From Methylomarinovum caldicuralii (GTDB lineage Bacteria > Pseudomonadota > Gammaproteobacteria > Methylococcales > Methylothermaceae): 64,000 bases of DNA. Made by a program: the position numbers and the translations under genes. The DNA lies in assembly GCF_033126985.1 (NCBI RefSeq), contig NZ_AP024714.1:2620990-2684989 (forward strand). The letters are read 5' to 3'. Shown one piece after another: positions 63,496 through 64,000 of this stretch. Under the pieces are notes generated by a model. It did no database searches, was not told the origin of the DNA, and saw only the letters and a program-made list of their open reading frames with translations. The stretch's first letter is position 1. Each line of letters begins with the position of its first letter.

Positions 63496-64000
63496 ATGTA
63501 TTTGACCCGGCTCACCCTCCTCGACCATCCCGACCTCAGGGCCATCGTCCAGCAGCTGGGAGACGCCTACCGCGAGCACCAGATGCTCTGGCGCCTGTTC
63601 GACCCTGCCCCTGACGCCGGACGCGACTTCCTCTACCGCCGCGACGTTCACCTGGGCCGCCCCCGCTATTTCATCCTCTCCAGGCGGCCGCCGGTCAACC
63701 CGCTGGGATTGTGGCGCATCGACCCGCCCAAGCCCTTCGCACCTAAACTGCAGGCCGGGCAGAAGCTGGCCTTCCTGCTGCGGGCCAATCCGGTGGTGCG
63801 CCGGAGCCGCGAACGCCACGATGTGGTCATGGACTGCAAAAAGCGTATCGGCTGGAGCAGCATGCCCGCAGAGCAGCGCCCGGCACTACCCAAACTGATC
63901 CGTGTTTCCGGCCTCAGATGGCTTCAAAGGCAAGCCAGGGATCATGGATTCCGTTTCCGACCTGCCCAGGTTCGAGTGGACGGCTACCGCCAGCACCGCA
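63496..64000 (+). CDS. casE: CRISPR RNA endonuclease Cas6e (3'-truncated by window end)
   Basis: 168 codons are visible from ATG 63496 (MYLTRLTLLDHPDLRAIVQQ). The early Tyr/His-containing helix (AYREHQMLWRLFD) and the RAMP fold with FLYRRDVHLGRPRYFILSRRPP resemble Cas6e, which cuts pre-crRNA in the repeat hairpin. AGGAGACG precedes it. The frame runs to the window edge without stop. Cas1, Cas2 and the array are expected beyond the right edge. Confidence 0.92.
   Translation, partial: MYLTRLTLLDHPDLRAIVQQLGDAYREHQMLWRLFDPAPDAGRDFLYRRDVHLGRPRYFILSRRPPVNPLGLWRIDPPKPFAPKLQAGQKLAFLLRANPVVRRSRERHDVVMDCKKRIGWSSMPAEQRPALPKLIRVSGLRWLQRQARDHGFRFRPAQVRVDGYRQHR

Noticed and set aside
60000-64000. A CRISPR array near the cas genes
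   Set aside because: No regularly spaced direct repeats of 28-29 bases were found in the window.

Overview
The window reads as the chromosome of a high-G+C gammaproteobacterium, probably a methylotroph or methanotroph. At the left edge, a cut gene reads like the N-terminus of 3-hexulose-6-phosphate synthase, the key enzyme of the ribulose monophosphate (RuMP) formaldehyde pathway. Several gene orders are typical of gammaproteobacteria: truA-trpF-trpB-trpA-accD-folC-dedD, nagZ next to mtnP, and scpA-scpB-rluB. The presence of HrcA with a CIRCE operator fits the Methylococcales and relatives. The genus is inference. No tRNA, rRNA or CRISPR array was seen.

Layout. 1-6000: hps (partial) and the heat-shock operon hrcA-grpE-dnaK-dnaJ with dapB, all on the minus strand, led by a CIRCE element. 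6000-16300 (mostly plus): nadK, recN, agmatine-to-putrescine genes aguA/aguB, an H-NS family protein, a rhodanese-like protein, mfd, a small conserved protein and a CsiV-like protein. 16300-18000: an empty stretch and a lone secreted protein that looks less G+C-rich than its neighbours. 18000-24800: methylthioinosine and hypoxanthine salvage (mtnP, hpt), nagZ, a ceramidase-like membrane protein, a radical SAM protein, a Uma2-family protein and a CPA1 antiporter. 24850-32600 is the accessory, rearranged part. A vapBC-type toxin-antitoxin pair runs into an ABC-F gene (uup) that is cut by an IS66-family element. A group II intron abuts the other end of that element. Beyond it lies the 3'-truncated end of a very unusual membrane protein that fuses two rhodanese domains, a YidC/Oxa1-like domain and a PEP-synthase ATP-binding domain.

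32600-43000: ygfZ, an HDOD protein, heme A synthase, a SPOR protein, coaX, birA, a sodium-type flagellar stator (pomAB-like) coupled to a PilZ gene, a metallophosphoesterase, ispG and a secreted NTF2-like protein. 43000-56740: a long minus-strand run of housekeeping genes, many with 4-base ATGA/GTGA overlaps: a Rossmann protein, yoaA-type helicase, tsaB, yciO, an M50 peptidase, scpA, scpB, rluB, a hypothetical gene, truA, trpF, trpB, trpA, accD, folC and dedD. 56800-64000: a type I-E CRISPR-Cas operon, cas3-cas8e-cse2-cas7-cas5-cas6e, running off the right edge; cas1, cas2 and the array must lie outside.

Three copies of a dispersed palindromic repeat (near 7040, 20960 and 49225) share a core sequence but carry different outer arms that are self-complementary in each copy. 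Together with the truncated rhodanese/Oxa1/PEP-synthase fusion and the double-hairpin element ahead of hps, these are the least explained parts of the window.
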